Shown here piece by piece: positions 32,295 through 33,366 of a DNA stretch of 33,366 nt (within the stretch, counting starts at the first letter, position 1; each line of letters starts with the position of its first letter). The notes beneath the pieces are model-generated. The model saw only the letters and a list, made by a program, of their open reading frames with translations. It did not search any database and was not told where the DNA came from. Source of the DNA: Hyphomicrobiales bacterium (GTDB lineage: Bacteria; Pseudomonadota; Alphaproteobacteria; Rhizobiales; NORP267); NCBI GenBank assembly GCA_030688605.1, contig JAUYJB010000020.1, positions 1 through 33,366 on the forward strand, in the 5' to 3' direction. The translations under genes and the position numbers were made by a program.

Positions 32295-32407
32295 GTCATT
32301 GCCTGCGAAAGCAGGCAATCCAGTAGCCTCCCAAGGTGAATTTCCGCCCCGGCATTGCGTCATGGAGGCGCCGCCGGTTACTGGATTTCCACCTTCGCGG
32401 AAATGAC
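32295..32407. repeat. REP-like inverted pair
   Basis: Left arm 32295-32325 (GTCATT, then CCTGCGAAAGCAGG, then AATCCAGTA) and right arm 32378-32407 are inverted, imperfect copies (GTCATTTCCGCGAAGG then AATCCAGTAA when the right arm is complemented). GTCATT..GCGAA..AATCCAG is a widespread bacterial intergenic palindrome. It lies between the dehydrogenase pseudogene and the convergent GST gene and may act as their shared transcript end. Confidence 0.75.
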
Positions 32408-32415
32408 CGCGCGAG

Positions 32416-33189
32416 CTACCGCCGCCCCGAAATCTCGTCCTTCAGCTCGGGATATTTCTCCGTCAGCAGCGAGCCGTGATAATAGGCCTTGGCGTAGGCC
32501 GGTTGCGCGCGGATGGCCTCGAGCCAGCGCCGAATGGCCGGCATCCCGTCCCACATGTGGCCAAGGCCGATATCGGCCATGCGCACGATGACCGGCATCA
32601 CCGCGATGTCGGCAAGCGTCAGCATCTCGCCCAGGAGCCACGGGCCGCCCGATGCCGAAATCGCCTCGTTCATCCGCCTGAGCGCGCGCGAAAGCCGGTC
32701 CATCGCCGCGTCCATGTCCTGCTTCGGAAAGCCGGTGCGGCCCATGCGCAGAATGAACTCCTTGCGCAGCGGCTTGGATTCGGCAAGCGCCAGGAATTCC
32801 TCCTCGCTCATGGTCTTGAAGTAGCGCAGGAAGGCGAGATTGTAGGAGGGGATGCGGATCGCCGGCGTCGGCACCTCGTCGATGAAGCGCATCAGCGCCC
32901 GCATTTGGGCGCGCTCGGCCGCTGCCTCCGGCACGAAGCGCTCGGGCTCCGGAAACAGCTCGTCGAGATATTCGGCGATCACCGAGGAATCGATGATTAC
33001 CGCGCCTTCATGGACCAGCGTCGGCACGACGCCGTTCGGATTGAGCTTGAGATAGTCGGGCTTGAGCTGGTCGCCGGCGAAGAGGTCGAGCTTGTGCTCC
33101 TCGAATTCGAGGCCCTTGGCGGCGAGCACGAAGCGCACCCGCTGCGAGCAGGTCGATTGCGGCGCGTTGTAAAGGGTAAACCCGGTCAT
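32416..33189 (-). CDS. Glutathione S-transferase family protein
   Basis: 257-residue cytosolic GST. The thioredoxin-like N-terminal domain starts TLYNAPQSTCSQRVRFVLAAKG, with a Ser/Cys active-site motif near residues 12-15. The cis-proline is in NPNGVVPTLV near 52 and the glutathione-gamma-glutamyl site in IDSSVIAEYLDE near 66. The all-helical C-terminal domain includes PWLLGEMLTLADIAVMPVI near 190. Bacterial GSTs of this type serve in dehalogenation, aromatic ring steps or stress defence; no choice can be made here. Start at ATG 33189. Confidence 0.92.
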   Translation of the reverse strand: MTGFTLYNAPQSTCSQRVRFVLAAKGLEFEEHKLDLFAGDQLKPDYLKLNPNGVVPTLVHEGAVIIDSSVIAEYLDELFPEPERFVPEAAAERAQMRALMRFIDEVPTPAIRIPSYNLAFLRYFKTMSEEEFLALAESKPLRKEFILRMGRTGFPKQDMDAAMDRLSRALRRMNEAISASGGPWLLGEMLTLADIAVMPVIVRMADIGLGHMWDGMPAIRRWLEAIRAQPAYAKAYYHGSLLTEKYPELKDEISGRR

Positions 33190-33303
33190 CGATCGGTCCC
33201 ATGCGGTCTCGGTGCGAGCCCGACCGCTCTAGTCGCCCGCTTCAACCAATTTGAAAGGATTTGATGATTCGCTTTGGTCGCGGTTCGAGCGACGGAGGCG
33301 AAC

Positions 33304-33366
33304 ATGGCTGGAAAGGACATTGCGGTAAAGAAATATGTGGTGCGGCTGAGCGCGGAGGAACGCGAG
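33304..33366 (+). mobile_element. Start of an IS630-family transposase, cut by the window end
   Basis: The 21 residues visible, beginning MAGKDIAVKKYVVRLSAEE, match the N-terminus commonly seen in IS630-family transposases of Rhizobiales. The rest lies beyond the window. The terminal repeat of the element was not identified in the upstream 115 bases. Confidence 0.7.

Noticed and set aside
33222-33262. ACCGCTCTA near 33226 as a third copy of the dispersed repeat
   Set aside because: Only nine bases match the ends of the copies at 25563 and 30517; the flanks do not align.
1-33366. tRNA genes, rRNA genes or CRISPR arrays
   Set aside because: No cloverleaf-like segments, rRNA signatures or regularly spaced direct repeats were seen in the spacers.

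Overview
The window is high-GC DNA with tightly packed genes and suggests an alphaproteobacterium, most likely of the Hyphomicrobiales (Rhizobiales) group. The grounds are a glmM followed by an outer-membrane barrel gene, NsrR boxes of the usual proteobacterial type, TTT and TAXI-TRAP transporters, short palindromic intergenic repeats and an IS630-type element. The genus cannot be fixed from sequence reading alone.

Layout. (1) 1-3250: glmM, a convergent EamA-type exporter, and an outer-membrane beta-barrel gene with a strong terminator. (2) 3304-7402 and 11753-24127, all on the + strand: a large catabolic region. It holds three UbiD-family decarboxylases, two thiamine-diphosphate (ThDP) decarboxylase-like enzymes, a class II aldolase-type protein, an ACMSD-type amidohydrolase, a complete TctCAB transporter, a complete TAXI-TRAP transporter and a MarR regulator. 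A cysteine amidohydrolase lies divergently at 10853-11605. The gene content points to uptake and stepwise decarboxylation of an aromatic or heteroaromatic (poly)carboxylate. The substrate is not known, and no UbiX (prenyl-FMN synthase) is present in the window. (3) 7443-10458, - strand, splitting the catabolic region: a stress-type operon of truncated globin, ArsM-like methyltransferase, ECF sigma factor, zinc anti-sigma factor and a second methyltransferase. A GGAAC-N17-CGTC promoter-like site lies upstream. (4) 24121-26742: a nitric-oxide-response module with an NsrR-type regulator, two matching 23-bp operators in the divergent spacer, a MIP18/DUF59 gene, a DUF2249 gene and a polytopic NnrS-like membrane protein. 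A 265-bp palindromic repeat separates the last two. (5) 26824-31732: a 2-oxoacid/acetoin dehydrogenase operon (E1 alpha, E1 beta, E2, no E3) and a LacI-family gene. Matching TGCAA-type palindromes lie at the operon promoter and upstream of the LacI gene, which ties the two together. (6) 30209-33366: a decayed region with an IS481-like transposase remnant, a dispersed repeat, an internally deleted dehydrogenase pseudogene, a REP-like inverted pair, an intact glutathione S-transferase and the start of an IS630-type transposase cut by the window end.

The strongest candidates for something undescribed are the decarboxylase-rich catabolic island and the globin-methyltransferase-sigma-antisigma-methyltransferase operon. 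The best supported regulatory observations are the paired NsrR boxes and the paired LacI operators. No tRNA, rRNA or CRISPR array was seen.
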